DNA of 64,000 bases, taken from contig OX377202.1 of NCBI GenBank assembly GCA_947396885.1, forward strand, positions 71,892,643 through 71,956,642. Reading direction: 5' to 3'. Origin of the DNA: Heligmosomoides polygyrus polygyrus (taxonomy: Eukaryota > Nematoda > Chromadorea > Rhabditida > Heligmosomidae). Positions 10,810 to 21,649 of the stretch are shown here, piece by piece (the stretch's first letter is position 1; the number at the start of each line of letters is the position of its first letter). The notes below the pieces were generated by a model, which ran no database searches, was not told where the DNA came from, and saw nothing but the letters and a program-made list of their open reading frames with translations. A program made the position numbers and the translations under genes.

Positions 10810-13687
10810 GCGTCTGTCCCGCTTCGTAGCGGGGTCCGCTATTCTGGTGTCATGACGCCACCTTTCCCGATCCAGCGCTAGATCAGGGTGGACGCCAGCC
10901 GCTTTCAAGTCCGTATGTAACGTATCAGCCCAGCGCTGCTTCGGGCGCCCTCTAGGCCGCTTTCCTACCACCTCGAACTTAAGGCCTATCTTGCGGACGC
11001 TTATCTTCCTTTCCACGAAAAACGTGGCCGTACCATCGTAAGCGAGCTTCGCGCATCTTATCCGCTATCGGCGCGACACCGAACTTCTGCCGAATAGCAT
11101 CATTTCGAATGCGGTCCATGCGGGTGACTCCAGCCGTCCAGCGCAGCATCTTCGTCTCCATGACGCTGAGGCGCGTTTCAACTTCCTTAGTCGCAGGCCA
11201 ACACTCAGCGCCGTACATCGCTACTGGCCGGATGACTGCCCTGTAGATCTTTGACTTAAAGCGCTCCGGTATCTTCCTATCGCAGAGCACCCCAGTCAAC
11301 GAGCGCCACTTAGACCAAGCTGCACTCACGCGTGAATTCACTTCGACCATCAGTTTGCCGTCAGACGCGACTGCTGATCCCAGGTACTTAAAGACCGCAG
11401 TGCGTGGAAGCTCGATGCCGTTAACCTTGATGGAGCTGGACTCGGTAACGTCCGTCGTTAAATACTCGGTCTTCTTCACGTTCAATCTGAGTCCAAACCG
11501 CTCCAAGCGATCACACCAAGCTTGCACCTCTCGCTCGAGTTCACCTTTATCTTCGCTAGCGAGCATCACGTCATCGGCATAAAGCAACGTCCAAGGGACG
11601 GGCTTCTGAAGATCTCGTGTGATGGCATCCATGACGACAACAAAGAGGAGTGGGGAAAGCGCAGAACCCTGGTGTACCCCGACAGAGATGGGGAACTCCA
11701 TCGAGGTTCCAGCTGCAGCTTGCACTCGACTCTTTGGACAAGAGTAGAGAATTCGCACCCACTCTATGAGCTCTTCGGGAACTCCATGATGTCGCAAGGC
11801 GTACCATATCGCTTCACGCGGTACGCGGTCAAAGGCCTTCTCCAAGTCGAGGAAGGCGATATGCACTGCCTTCTGTCTCTCGCGATGCTTCTCTATCAGG
11901 AGGCGGGCGGCGTGTATGGCATCAATGGTGCCACAGCCAGCCACGAAGCCGCACTGATTGCTGGAAAGCTGGACGATGTCCCGAATTCGTCCATCGACAA
12001 CTCGCTCAAAGATCTTCATGCTGTGCGAAAGCAAGCGAATCGGACGGTAATTGGAGCAGTCTGCAGGACTGCCCTTCTTCTTCCAAATCGGAATCGTCGC
12101 ACTTTGGCGCCAACTCTCAGGCACTTTCTTCTCCGCCACAATCTGATTAAAGAACTTCGCCAACCACTCAGCAGGGTACCAAAACTTCGACTTCCACAGT
12201 TCTGCTGCCACGTCGTCGGGCCCAGTCGCTTTGCCTGGCCTCATCTTCTTCAAAGCCGCTTCAATCTCCTCCACGGTGATCTTCTGAACGGGGCCGTGGG
12301 TTGGAGCCGTTGAGGGGATGGCTGGATGAGGAAATTCTACTGTAGAGATTTCCTCAAAGTAATCGTGCCATCGCTTCAGTGCCTTCTTGCGGTCCGTAAG
12401 AAGACGGCCGTTCTCATCATTGATGCCGAAGAACTTCTCGATGTCCTCGGTCTGGCGATGGCGATTCTTTGCGAGTCGGTACAGATACCGCTCACCATCG
12501 CGCGACTCGAGCTTCTCGTTGACATCTCCATAATGAATGGCTTTTGCAACAGCCACGGCCTTCTTTGCAGCTTTCTTCGCTTCTTGGTACTTCCGCCAGT
12601 TATCGGCTGTCTTTTCGCCGAGAAACACGTGATATAGCGTCTTCTTCTCTCGAACTTTGGCTTTCACGTCATCTGTCCACAGCCAGGCCTGCTTGTCGAC
12701 CTTCCGTCGTCCAGGCTTCGTGATGCCGAGCTCCGACCGTGCAGCGTGACGAATCGCGTCGGTGGCCTTCTCCCAAGTTTCGTCGACAGTTGTCACTGTC
12801 GGTAACTGCACGCGAGAAATCACAGCTGCTTCCTTCTCTTTCATTCGCCACCACTTGATTCTTGGTGCACCGCATCGCTCGACCTGCTTCAGCCTCGGAG
12901 GGGCGATCTTTAAAGTACAGATCAGCGGTCGATGCTGTGGGGCGACCGACTCATACGGCACGACCTTCGCGTCTGTGACAAGACTTCGGTCTCGATCCTT
13001 CACAAGGACAAAGTCTATCTGAGTCCTGGTGTTCCCGCTATAGAACGAGATGAGGTGGGAATCGCGTTTGCGAAATACGGTGTTCACTATGGTGAGGTTG
13101 TGCGATTCCGCATATTCAAGGATACGCTCACCATCTGCGTTACGCGATCCGTAACCGAACCCACCATGACAGCCGTACCCGTCTTTCGTCGCGCCGACGT
13201 GCCCGTTGAGGTCACCAGCGACTATGATGACATCTTTCGACGGTACCTCTGCTGTCTTCTCATCAAGCAGGCTCCAAAACTCTTCCTTGGCTTGATCCGA
13301 GCAGCCAGTCTGCGGAGCATACGCAGAGAAGAAGTGATAGAGTCGCTCCTTCGCGGCGACAACGATCTTCATCAATCGATCGTCAAAGCGCTCGACGCTT
13401 ACAATCGAGTCACGAAATCGTTCGGAGACGATTATTCCGACACCACTGGTTGTCCTGGGACTTCCACATAGAACGGCCTTGAAGCCACGTCCTATGTCCC
13501 TTGACTTACGGCAGGACCACCTCGTCTCCTGCACCGCACAGAAATCAACTCTTCTACGCTCCAGTGCTTCAACCAACTCGCACGAGCGGCCCGTCAACGT
13601 ACCCACATTCAGCGTTGCCACGCGGGTCCTGCTTACGTTACGGGACTTTCGGACTAGCTCAGTTGCCCCCCGATGAAGTCCTCGCAT
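10807..13687 (-). pseudogene. RTE-A2 endonuclease/reverse transcriptase, one frameshift near the C-terminus
   Basis: The 902-codon frame (13687 to 10979) holds an apurinic-type endonuclease at residues 20-265: ATLNVGTL with N27, QETRW with E54, AGDLNGHVG with D159, TQIDFVLV with D225, and QHRPL with H252, where most relatives have SDHR. A reverse transcriptase follows at about 470-740: KATGPDDV, NYRPIRLLS, FLDLEKAFD with D614, HQGSALSP, and YADD at 703-706. The C-terminal RTE domain includes RLRWYGHVF. At about 11001 an extra base shifts the frame, so the ORF ends in KRPQDRP. The expected tail (GKRPRGRPKQRWADTLHTDL) continues in another frame to about 10807. The Met at 13687 is the first in frame after the leader. 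A sequencing or assembly error could also explain the single frameshift. Confidence 0.88.
10818..10833 (-). other. 3'-terminal hairpin of RTE-A2
   Basis: The perfect 6-bp stem CCCGCT/AGCGGG has a 4-base loop close to the 3' end of the element. The A1 copy has the same CCCGC/GCGGG stem at 4236-4251 with a different 6-base loop. Conservation of the stem while the loop changes suggests an RNA structure recognised by the reverse transcriptase. Confidence 0.55.
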
Positions 13688-13925
13688 CAGGGACCCTCAT
13701 ACTTCTCACACTCGCCGGGCTCTGCGAGTGCGCGTCGGCTCCCGCGGACGCCGTAGCACTATCTCGAAACACTTGAGCTGTCATACACCATGTGATGTGA
13801 CATGGATCTTCGTAGGCCGGCCTGTCACAAGGGCCTGTCGCCTGCAATCGAGTGTCCGTGTTCGGCTTAACTCGCAGAGCGAGTAGTTTCCAGTGGCACC
13901 ACGTGGAGGAACGGACATCGCCACC

Positions 13926-14140
13926 TGTGTTACATTGGTAACATGCCTTCTGAATATGAGCGCCTGTTGCACGACGTCGATGACACATCTTCTCAAGCCG
14001 GATGTCTGTTGAAGGACATGGGTGACATGTCTTATGAACCCGAACGCCCTTTGCGCAAAATGGGTGACACGTCTTCTTGCGCTCTCAACACGACTTGGGT
14101 GACACCTGGTCTGAACCCGGATGTCTGTTACTCGACGTCT
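13926..14140 (+). repeat. ~42-bp minisatellite M42, right block
   Basis: About five diverged units carry GTGACA-CTTCT-GAACCC and CTGTTGCACGACGTC blocks. They match the left block at 10651-10774. The first 19 bases (13926-13944) are the right copy of the putative A2 target duplication. Confidence 0.68.
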
Positions 14141-14148
14141 AGGAAAGG

Positions 14149-14200
14149 CCAGACGGATGAGCAGACGGACGGACGGACAGACAGACGGAAGGACAACCGC
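14149..14200. repeat. ACGG/ACAG microsatellite-like stretch
   Basis: GACGGATGAGCAGACGGACGG is followed by GGACAGACAGACGGAAGGAC. This is a simple-sequence run directly after the minisatellite block. Confidence 0.6.
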
Positions 14201-14365
14201 TTACTCTTTTATATATAGTAGGAGTAGGATTATGGTATTACTGGTATTACTGGTAATGTTCCCATTACTGGTAGTGGTTCATCTCGATGTTACCCTCATA
14301 ACAGACGACGTGTTCGGCACGTCTTCCCGAAGTTTCGGACCGCCTAAACGGCATCCACAAAAAAT

Positions 14366-14433
14366 CGATAATTTGAGATCGCCATCAATTGGTATTTTAC
14401 CAATATTGATTGATGGCGATCGACACTTGAAAA
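14366..14433. other. Strong inverted repeat (hairpin)
   Basis: GATCGCCATCAAT and its exact complement ATTGATGGCGATC flank a short centre that can itself pair (TGGTA/TACCA). The core is about 45 bases. I see no gene nearby. It may be the core of a small palindromic element. Confidence 0.55.
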
Positions 14434-14434
14434 A

Positions 14435-16490
14435 CGAACTTGAAATTCGTATTCAGCGACCTCGATTACCCCCAGGCCTGACGTTCCGAGCCACGTAGAA
14501 GACATCTGGACATTTTTCACTATTTTCGCACCTCGTAATTCCCCCCCCCCCCTATTTTCACCCAATTTTATGGCTCGTCGCTTGGCGGACTTTTATATGG
14601 TATGATGATATTAGTGAATCATTTGATAGTTACCTCGGTCTCTTCTCCTATTTGGATACATTTACAACCCACTCTAAGCTCCATGGGAACAGAAGGGTCC
14701 ATAACACGAACCCTATCCTATCCAGAAGTGAACTCGAAGCATTCTACGTTGATTTCTATGGCCGACTTCGCAAGTCAACCCATCCGCACCGCTAGCTCTT
14801 ACTTTAGTTATTTAATCGTCCACCAGTCACCAGTATGTGATGAATCAGCTGGTCTCCCGAGTTCTTCCTTTCGCCCGACTTCTAGCAAGTGGCACTCGGC
14901 TATAACAGTTCATTGAACGCTCTCGAGATGGCGTTCTCACAATTTGTCTGCTTTCCCGCAGTCCCCGGAAACCATTTGGTAGTACGTGGACTGGCCGTTT
15001 CTCGTCGAGGTAAGTGGCCACCTTAGAGTTGTGTCGGTTTTGTTTTTTGCCCAGCAGCTGGTTTTCGTTTAGGTTTGAGCTTTCTGTTCGCAATCTCGCC
15101 TACAGTGTGGACCAGCAAAGCAAGTTATCTACTACCAGAACAGATTTAGAAACTTCATCGGGATGCAAGAAAGACGTATAGCCACATTGCGTCGAACAAA
15201 CATTCGTAAAAAAAATTACGGAGAAGTATGAAGAGAATCATAAGAGAAAGTGAAGCAGAATACAAGATAGAAGCCTGGCCATCGCATAGCTCGAACGAGC
15301 AAGACTTCGTGTCCATTCGTACTAGTCGCGCGCCACATTAGTCTACTAAATGCCCAGGGATGATGAAGGATAACGTGAAACGGCAAGACTTTAATTGTTT
15401 TCTTCGACACCTTGCGGAGAGGCAGACGGATACTTCTATTCAGAAGCTGTACTATCCGAACGGACAGGGTCTAGTGCACGTTCATACTCTATTTATCCAG
15501 GAGTTGATGAGCAGAACATACTGTGAACTGCGAGACTCAACGTTCTCGATGACCCCTCATGGGAGAGGCAGGGGTAAACACATACATATATTCACAAATT
15601 GCGCTATCGTCAAGCACAAAGCGATGTGTCCTTTTGGCAACAACAACATCAACAAAGTATCTTCATGTTATGGCTCAATAACAAGCGCAGACTTTCTCAT
15701 ACTGTATGTGGGTACAGTGACACCAATTCGTTAAACGGTGGTGTTTACTTAACTACTGAACGGGTCTCATGGGCTGTTAGAAGAAACTGTATCAAATGGA
15801 AGAGTGGAAGCAATTAGCAGTTTTCTAGAACATTTCGACGAGTCGACACTTCGCTTGAAAATGCCAACTACTATGAAGGCACGTTGTCATCAACATGGTG
15901 GCGCTGGTGTAATCGCTGATCTCCAGACGCCAATGCGATATAATTGTAATTGTAATTGTTTATTACTCAGACTGCTGCCCATACGGATACAACCAAAACG
16001 TGCAAGGAAACCGAGCGATCACAAAGCGGAAATGAAAGGAAATCCCACAAGTCTTGGGTAGTGTTGCATTCATTGGCAGGTGTCAAGCCTCTCTGGGGTA
16101 TCATCGAACAAACTAGCATGCGAGATATGATGTAAGTAAGCCGCTCCTATCATCATAAGCTCCTCGCACTCAGATGACAACCATTAGTGAAAAGGCCTTG
16201 AATTAGATGACGTTTCGCCTTTTTGATACTCTCCTTCATGAAGCGATAGATGTTTCATTAACAACCTCCACTGAGGTAATAATAGCTGTGATAGTCTGAC
16301 GTCTGACGTCGACGTGTGACGGTCTGACGAGGTAACCATTAGAGAGTGAAAGGAGATCGACTTTTGCCATTGCAAAATACTGTTTGCGAAAAAACTGCAA
16401 AAACTTGAATTCTGCCTACGTTTCAAGTAATAAATCCATATTTATCTATGCTTTCGTGGAATAAAGCGCTGCTCACTAAATGTATCAATG
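14435..16490. other. No gene recognised
   Basis: About 2 kb has only short frames. The longest is 15360-15734 on the plus strand (124 codons, no recognised motif, not membrane-like). A run of overlapping TGACGTC-like words (GTCTGACGTCTGACGTCGACG) lies at about 16296-16316. A poly(C) tract lies near 14540. Confidence 0.35.
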
Positions 16491-16493
16491 CTA

Positions 16494-16748
16494 TCACCTG
16501 TATCACCTGTGGTCCCGTTGATCATCGACTTGCTCGAGCGGGCGCCAGCAGCGTCTCCATTCGTCCCTGTCGCGTGCCAGAGTGGTCCAATGGATCCTCC
16601 TCGTTCGCGGGACACGAAGAGCGTCATATCGGTCGTTCAGGGAATTCACGAAGAAGTCCGACCAACGCGTTGGTGGGCGTCCCGGTGCTCTCTTGACATC
16701 CCGCGGAATCCAGTCGGTAACGGCTCTCGTCCAGCGGGTGTCTGCCAG
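16494..16748 (-). mobile_element. RTE-B copy 2 (B2), 5'-truncated
   Basis: This is the 3' terminal ~255 bp of the B family, over 90% identical by eye to 211-460. It includes the C-terminal coding region ([27 protein letters not shown]) and the terminal ACAGGTGATACAGGTGAT tail. Similarity stops abruptly at 16748, the truncation point. Confidence 0.82.
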
Positions 16749-16836
16749 GGATGAGCGGATAATGAAAATTTGAAAACCGGATAACGGATAATTTTGTCCG
16801 AAAATCGCCGGATAACGGAAAAACGGATATAAAACG
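16749..16836. repeat. Short CGGATAACGGATA-type repeat between two truncated retrotransposons
   Basis: GGATAATG, CCGGATAACGGATAATTT and GGATAACGG recur within 88 bases, with partial reverse complements (TTTTGTCCG versus CGGATAA). The composition resembles the TTCGAA palindromic arrays later in the window but with a different core. Confidence 0.5.
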
Positions 16837-17215
16837 GAGATGTCTTCTGAGGACAATCCTTCGTCAGCAATGGCAAGAAGGCCTACGAAGCTCGGAGCTA
16901 CGGGAGAAGTCGCAATTAGCAGACCCGCTGCAGTACATGAAGAAGTCCAAATATCGCTGGGCCGGACACCTGCTTCGACGAAAGGACGGTAGATGGAGTC
17001 TCCGTGTCACAGAGTCGCTCCCGAGAGACCATAAGAGACCACTGGGACGACCGCCAACGCGATGGGCAGACTCATTCTCAAGATCTTTCAGAGAGCGGAG
17101 TCTGCCTCACTGGATGCAAGCAGCCAGAGATCGAGCGGTCTGGAAGAGTTGTGGTCCCCGCTGAGAAGACCTCCAGCCGACAAAGGACCATCAAAGTATC
17201 AAAGTAAGTAAGTAA
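16837..17215 (+). mobile_element. RTE-family C copy 1 (C1), 5'-truncated
   Basis: This is the 3' end of a third RTE family. It reads [35 protein letters not shown] and RPPTRWADSF without a break to a stop at about 17164, and ends in AAAGTATCAAAGTAAGTAAG. It is nearly identical to the reverse strand of 18184-18570. Only about 380 bp is present, so it is a dead-on-arrival insertion. The junction with the short repeat at 16836 is the truncation point. Confidence 0.82.
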
Positions 17216-17955
17216 TTTAGAAAATGACTGAGTTAATATCAATTTTGTGAAAGTCCGACTTTGTCGTTCCCATGACATTGGTGCAAGGTCGGTCGATTTG
17301 ACCTGATCGACTCACAAAATCTTGATTTTTACAATGCCTTTTGATCAAGACTTGATTTTTTTGTTTCCAAAAAGTTTTAAAAAAGAATTTTGAACCCGAT
17401 GCATACTTATCATTTCAACAACGGAGAAGCTTGTTTTTTTATAAGCTGGGAGAAAATTGAATCTATGCGAAGGCTATCGTCCATCCTTCGGTAGCGACCC
17501 ATCGAATCGAGAGGTGCTTCAAAAAATGCTAGGGAAAGCACTTAATTCGTCGTTAGCAAGTAGCACTCAACATTTTATATAATATTTCTTTTTGCAGAGC
17601 ACGATTTTAGATGCAGATGTCGCTCCTTCAGGTAAAAAATGTGTTGTGCCCATGACGTTCTGAAAGAAATCTGCAGAAATTGAACAGTGATAATTGGAAG
17701 ACAGCTTCCAGAAAATCTTTATTTTAAGCTTTAAAACAACCAGCATTCAAAACCTTGAAAATTTTTTCTGTGCTCTCACAACCTAAATTGTTCAGTGACC
17801 TTTCTTCAGTGTTCTCTTGAGAACCGAAGTTGCATCTGAAAAGAGGAACCTATTAAATGGATATAAGATCATATAAAACGTTGAAGAAATCAAGACAGAT
17901 AAGAAATAAAACAGTGGCAGGGACAAGGAGAGCGGAGTCTTACGAATTCCGCTCC
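17216..17955. other. No gene recognised
   Basis: AT-rich sequence with no long frame and no repeat that I could match elsewhere in the window. Confidence 0.35.
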
Positions 17956-17959
17956 GGAA

Positions 17960-18050
17960 AGGGGGGGGGGTCGTAAATTTCCAGCAAGGATCGAACCCCA
18001 CGCTTGACCCTGCCTTTCCGTTAGGCAGAGTTGGCGGTACTATATGCTTT
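17960..18050 (-). repeat. tRNA-derived SINE-like sequence
   Basis: The minus strand carries a hairpin resembling an anticodon arm (CTGCCT-AACGGAA-AGGCAG, 6-bp stem and 7-base loop). It is followed by a B-box-like GGGTTCGATCC at the expected distance. The anticodon-arm core CTGCC..CGGAAA..GCAG recurs in the SINE-like sequences at 29725 and 50245, which suggests one family. Acceptor and D stems are poor, so it is not called a tRNA gene. Confidence 0.5.
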
Positions 18051-18183
18051 TTTAATTTGAAGGAATTTTGCAGAATAAGACAAAGTATACACTGCTCCTG
18101 TATTTCCATTACTATATCAGGGGGGCTGCTTGTAGAGGATTATGACATGTTCCATGGTAATTGCGAAGCAACCTGTACTTAAT

Positions 18184-19416
18184 TATACTTACTTTAATAC
18201 TTTGATGGTCCTTTTGTCGGCTGGAGGCCTTCTCAGTGAGGACCACAACTCTTCCAAACCGCTCGATCCCTGGCTGCTTGCATCCAGTGAGGCAGACTCC
18301 GCTCTCTGAAAGATCTTGAGAATGAGTCTGCCCATCGGTTGGCGGTCGTCCCAGTGGTCTCTTATGGTCTCTCGGGAGCCATTCTGTGACATGGAGACTC
18401 CATCAATCGTCCTTTCGTCGAAGCAGGTGTCCAGCCCAGCAATATTTGGACTTTTTCATATACTGCAGCGGGTCTGCTAATTGCGACTTCTCCCGTAGCT
18501 CCGAGCTTCGTAGGCCTTCTTGCCGTTGCTGACGAAGGCTTGTCCTCAGAAGACATCTCTCCAGTGCACGATGCGCAGTATGCATCGCTCTGGCGATGGT
18601 CTTGTTGTCGGGCCAGGTTTGCGTCGCGTAACACATCGCAGGCGGTACAGAGGCGTTGAATATCGAGGCCCTGAGGCCGGAATCTTTGACCTGATCGGTG
18701 ACTTCGCGAATCGAACTGAAGGCTGCCCATGCTGCGCGTCTCCTGCTGGCGATTTCAGGAGCGAAGTCGTTATCCATGTTCAGCTCTCTTCCCAGATAGA
18801 CGTAGGAGTCGACCTGTTGCAGAGCGACTCCATTTAACCTTACGAGTCCCGTGTCACACCACTGGTTGACCATAAATTGTGTTTTGGACATATTCATGTC
18901 CAATCCAATCTTCATACCTGCCACATTGAGCTCGTTCAGCATTTCCTCGACTTCTGCCGTGCTGGTAGAGAAGAGAACAATATCGTCGGCGAAGCGAAGG
19001 TTGCTGATCCGTTTACCCTTGACAAGGTAGTCTTTATCGTCCCAGTTCAAGTCTTTCATGGCATCCTGGAATGCCGCTGTGAATAGCTTGGGAGAAATCG
19101 TGTCTCCCTGCCGTACTCCTTTCCCGATAGGAATTTTAAGCTTTCGATCGAACAGCTGGATGGTAGTCGATGTGTTCGAGAAGCATTCGTCGAGAAGTTG
19201 GATGTAGGACGATGGTATACCAGCGTGCACAAGTGCGTTCAAAACGGCGTTGATTTCCACAGAGTCGAACGCTTTCCGATAATCCACGAAGAGTAGTGGT
19301 TGAAGTGCTTGGCAAGAAGTGAGCAGAGGGCACTGCCACCCGCACGAAGGAGATCAGCAGAAATGCCGTCCGGTGGTCCGGGAGCAGTGCCCGGCCTCAT
19401 CCTTCTGATGGCACTT
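18184..19416 (-). mobile_element. RTE-family C copy 2 (C2), 5'-truncated with internal deletion
   Basis: The 3' end has an AAAGTATTAAAGTAAGTATAA tail near 18184, matching C1. The 5' end of similarity is near 19416, inside the RT fingers (RRMRPGTAPGP-DGISADLLRAGG). At about 19290 that segment jumps directly to LLFVDYRKAFDSVE, so part of the fingers is deleted. The element is a truncated copy without its endonuclease. Confidence 0.8.
18403..19287 (-). pseudogene. RTE-C2 reverse transcriptase fragment
   Basis: The open frame of 294 codons covers the RT palm and thumb: VDYRKAFDSVE (first catalytic Asp), GVRQGDTISPKLF, RFADDIVLF (catalytic box), LDMNMSKTQF, SYVYLGRELNMDNDFAPEI and the [14 protein letters not shown] C-terminal motif. 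It ends at a TGA (18403-18405) where C1 has a GGT-AGA context, and a one-base deletion near 18348 shifts the last part. It is related to the B family by the RFADD box and the YVYLGRE-NM segment, but is clearly distinct. Confidence 0.82.
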
Positions 19417-20685
19417 AATTATGCTTGCACTAGTAATGCGAAGAAAGTGCAAATGCCCCCATTTTCCACTGCACAAGCTCATTTACGAAGCATTTACACT
19501 GGAAAAATACATCGCAGTACACAAAATCGTCCGTGCACTGAGCTTTTACCCCCATATATATATGGAAATCTCCAATTTTTCTCTTTAATAAGCAGCACAG
19601 ATGCACAAAAATCCTGCTATGTAGAAGAAAATTTACAGCTTACTGAACCACTGAAATGAAACACCGAAGTAAAACACTGGTATGCAATAGGAAAAGTAAG
19701 TAAACATCAAACAAAGCTGCCCCAATATTCTTTTACCTTAGAAAGTTGAAGAAGAAGACAATCGATGGACGGGAGGTTTCTTGTGACAACTGCAGACAAC
19801 ATCCCAGCCTCAACCGCCTTCTCTCGGTAACACCGCGCGCAGTTTTTCTCGAAGCTCGGTAACGGCTATGTAGTTTCTAGCATTGCCTGTGAGGAGTAAA
19901 AAGCACAGCTCTGGCGTGTCTGAGGAACCACGGCCCGGTACGGGTATGCTAAAGCGATAACTCTCCAAACGCCCTCAACCTGCTGTTTCTACTCTTCTCA
20001 TTGGCTGCAGAGAACTTTAGTGGAACAGTGTGTCGTTATCTAACGAGTTAGGAGCATTCGAGTGAATCTTTATACTCAGAAACACCAAATAATCCTTGTT
20101 GATGGAGAATAGAAAATGGAGAATGGAAATTGAAAAAGCGCAGCGCCACAGATGGGTGTGGGATGCAGAAGTTAGATGCGACGACAACATGACACTACCT
20201 CGATAGCATGATGAGGGGAGTCCATTAAGAGATTCTCCCGCCTTTCCGTAACTGCTTCTTTCAACGGTTATGAAGAGGAGAAAATTACACTGCTAGAGAA
20301 ATAAGAGTAGCCTTCATCTGAGAATTACTCGAAAGCAGATAGATGGCGAACACTTGTTTTTGCTCAATGCGCATATTACACGCTTCATTCGTTATGTACG
20401 GAAGACCTCAAAAGGGTTTAGGTTCTGTAAGAAATTTTCAGAGGTCGGCGAATAGGTCTTTTGAGAATTGAGCTCTAGTTGTTTCAGTGAGTATTTATGG
20501 ATACCGTCCAACCCAGAAGCTACTGACCTTATCCCTGATGCCCTACTATGATCGAAGATATGATTATAGAGATTGTCGAGTACCCGATTTATGGTATATG
20601 TGACACGTAGCGTAGTATGAAGGGTGCCGATTGCTGAGTGTGCCCAATGGGGTTCTCGGCCTAGGCCTTCACAGACCAGTGAAAC
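19417..20685. other. No gene recognised
   Basis: There are only short frames and no shared repeats. A short ATGGAGAATAGAAAATGGAGA tandem-like run lies at about 20101-20125. Confidence 0.3.
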
Positions 20686-20689
20686 TCTC

Positions 20690-20850
20690 CATCCCTCCTA
20701 TGTGTGCGAGCTGATACCGAGAGGGGTAAAATAATGGTTCGTTCGTCGGTTGGCCAGCGTAAATTATTGTGTAGGCAAAAAAAAAGAGAAAGGAAAAGCG
20801 CAAAGGATGAATGATAAAGGACTGCGTTAATCAACCGATTTTGGGTTGCT
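20690..20850 (+). repeat. Dispersed repeat R3, partial copy
   Basis: AAAGGATGAATGATAAAGGA followed by CTGCGTTAATCAACC matches the AAAGGATAAAGGACAGCGTTATTCAATCC of 29390-29425. The preceding TTGGCCAGCGTAAATTATTG resembles the GGCCAACCGCAAGTCATTG block near 24030. The match is patchy. Confidence 0.4.
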
Positions 20851-21574
20851 CCTCGTATTTCCGTCGAAACCGTCACAGTCGCATAACTTCGCTCATAATG
20901 TTCTCTTTGAAATCCCACTAACACAAAGCGGTTCCTCACTTTAATTGAAACCTACTGAGATGCGCGCAAACTAATTTTCATAAATGTTGACTTAGCTATA
21001 GCGCGTATTTCTCTCAGCCGCCGATTACTACTTTACGCCCCCCCCCCCTAGACCTGCCGCTGGAGTTTCCTCAGGATAAATGCTGTGCAGCAAATATAAG
21101 ATTTCTGGAATCTTTTACCACGTTCGCGCTCAGCTGTCTATGGTCGTTATTCTGGAGGCTAGCAAACTGAGCGAAATTGAACACGCAGACAGTATCAAAA
21201 AACGGTTTTTCCGGATTTAGACCCTTTTTTGCCGGCTAGTGGTACATGCAGAATAGGACCTTCCTACACATTGCATAAAGAAAATGAGCTTTCTCTTCAC
21301 TGCTAAAACAGGCTTCACATCAATAAATGGCCCACTTTTCAGCTACGAACACTCGGTATTCCCACTGCTGACAAAACATTTTCCGATTTTCAACGAGGTG
21401 TAACTTTTTACTGGCAGTGGATAAGGAGCTGAGATTTTTAAGCTGCACGCTCGGCTTAAGCAGTTGGAAGCAGGTGCATTAAAGATCAATAAATTCATCA
21501 AGATGTTATCAATTTTTAGTTGTCTTCAGTGTTTTAAAATTTTCGATTTTCTCTTGATCTCCACGCTCCCTGGT

Positions 21575-21645
21575 CTTTTAATTAATCAATTAATTAATTA
21601 AAATTAAATTAAATTAATGAATTTAATTTAATTTGAAAGACGGTT
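21575..21645. repeat. AT-rich palindromic stretch (TTAATTAA/AATTTAATTT)
   Basis: Alternating AATTAATTAA and AAATTAAATT on both strands forms a self-complementary run of about 70 bases, with no coding potential. Confidence 0.5.
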
Positions 21646-21649
21646 TAGC

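Larger units (their letters stand above)
10775..13925 (-). mobile_element. RTE-type non-LTR retrotransposon A2, almost intact
   Basis: This is a ~3.15-kb element on the minus strand, flanked by an 18/19 direct repeat. Its 5' leader is about 13688-13925. A single endonuclease-RT ORF follows (13687 to about 10807, with one frameshift), then a 3' hairpin and a (GAA)n tail at 10775-10809. It is the youngest-looking retrotransposon here, since more than 900 codons are open. Copy A1 at the left edge of the window is the same family but heavily decayed. Confidence 0.88.

Noticed and set aside
11522..12313. 263-codon plus-strand frame
   Set aside because: It lies wholly antisense to the RTE-A2 ORF, which has clear catalytic motifs on the minus strand.
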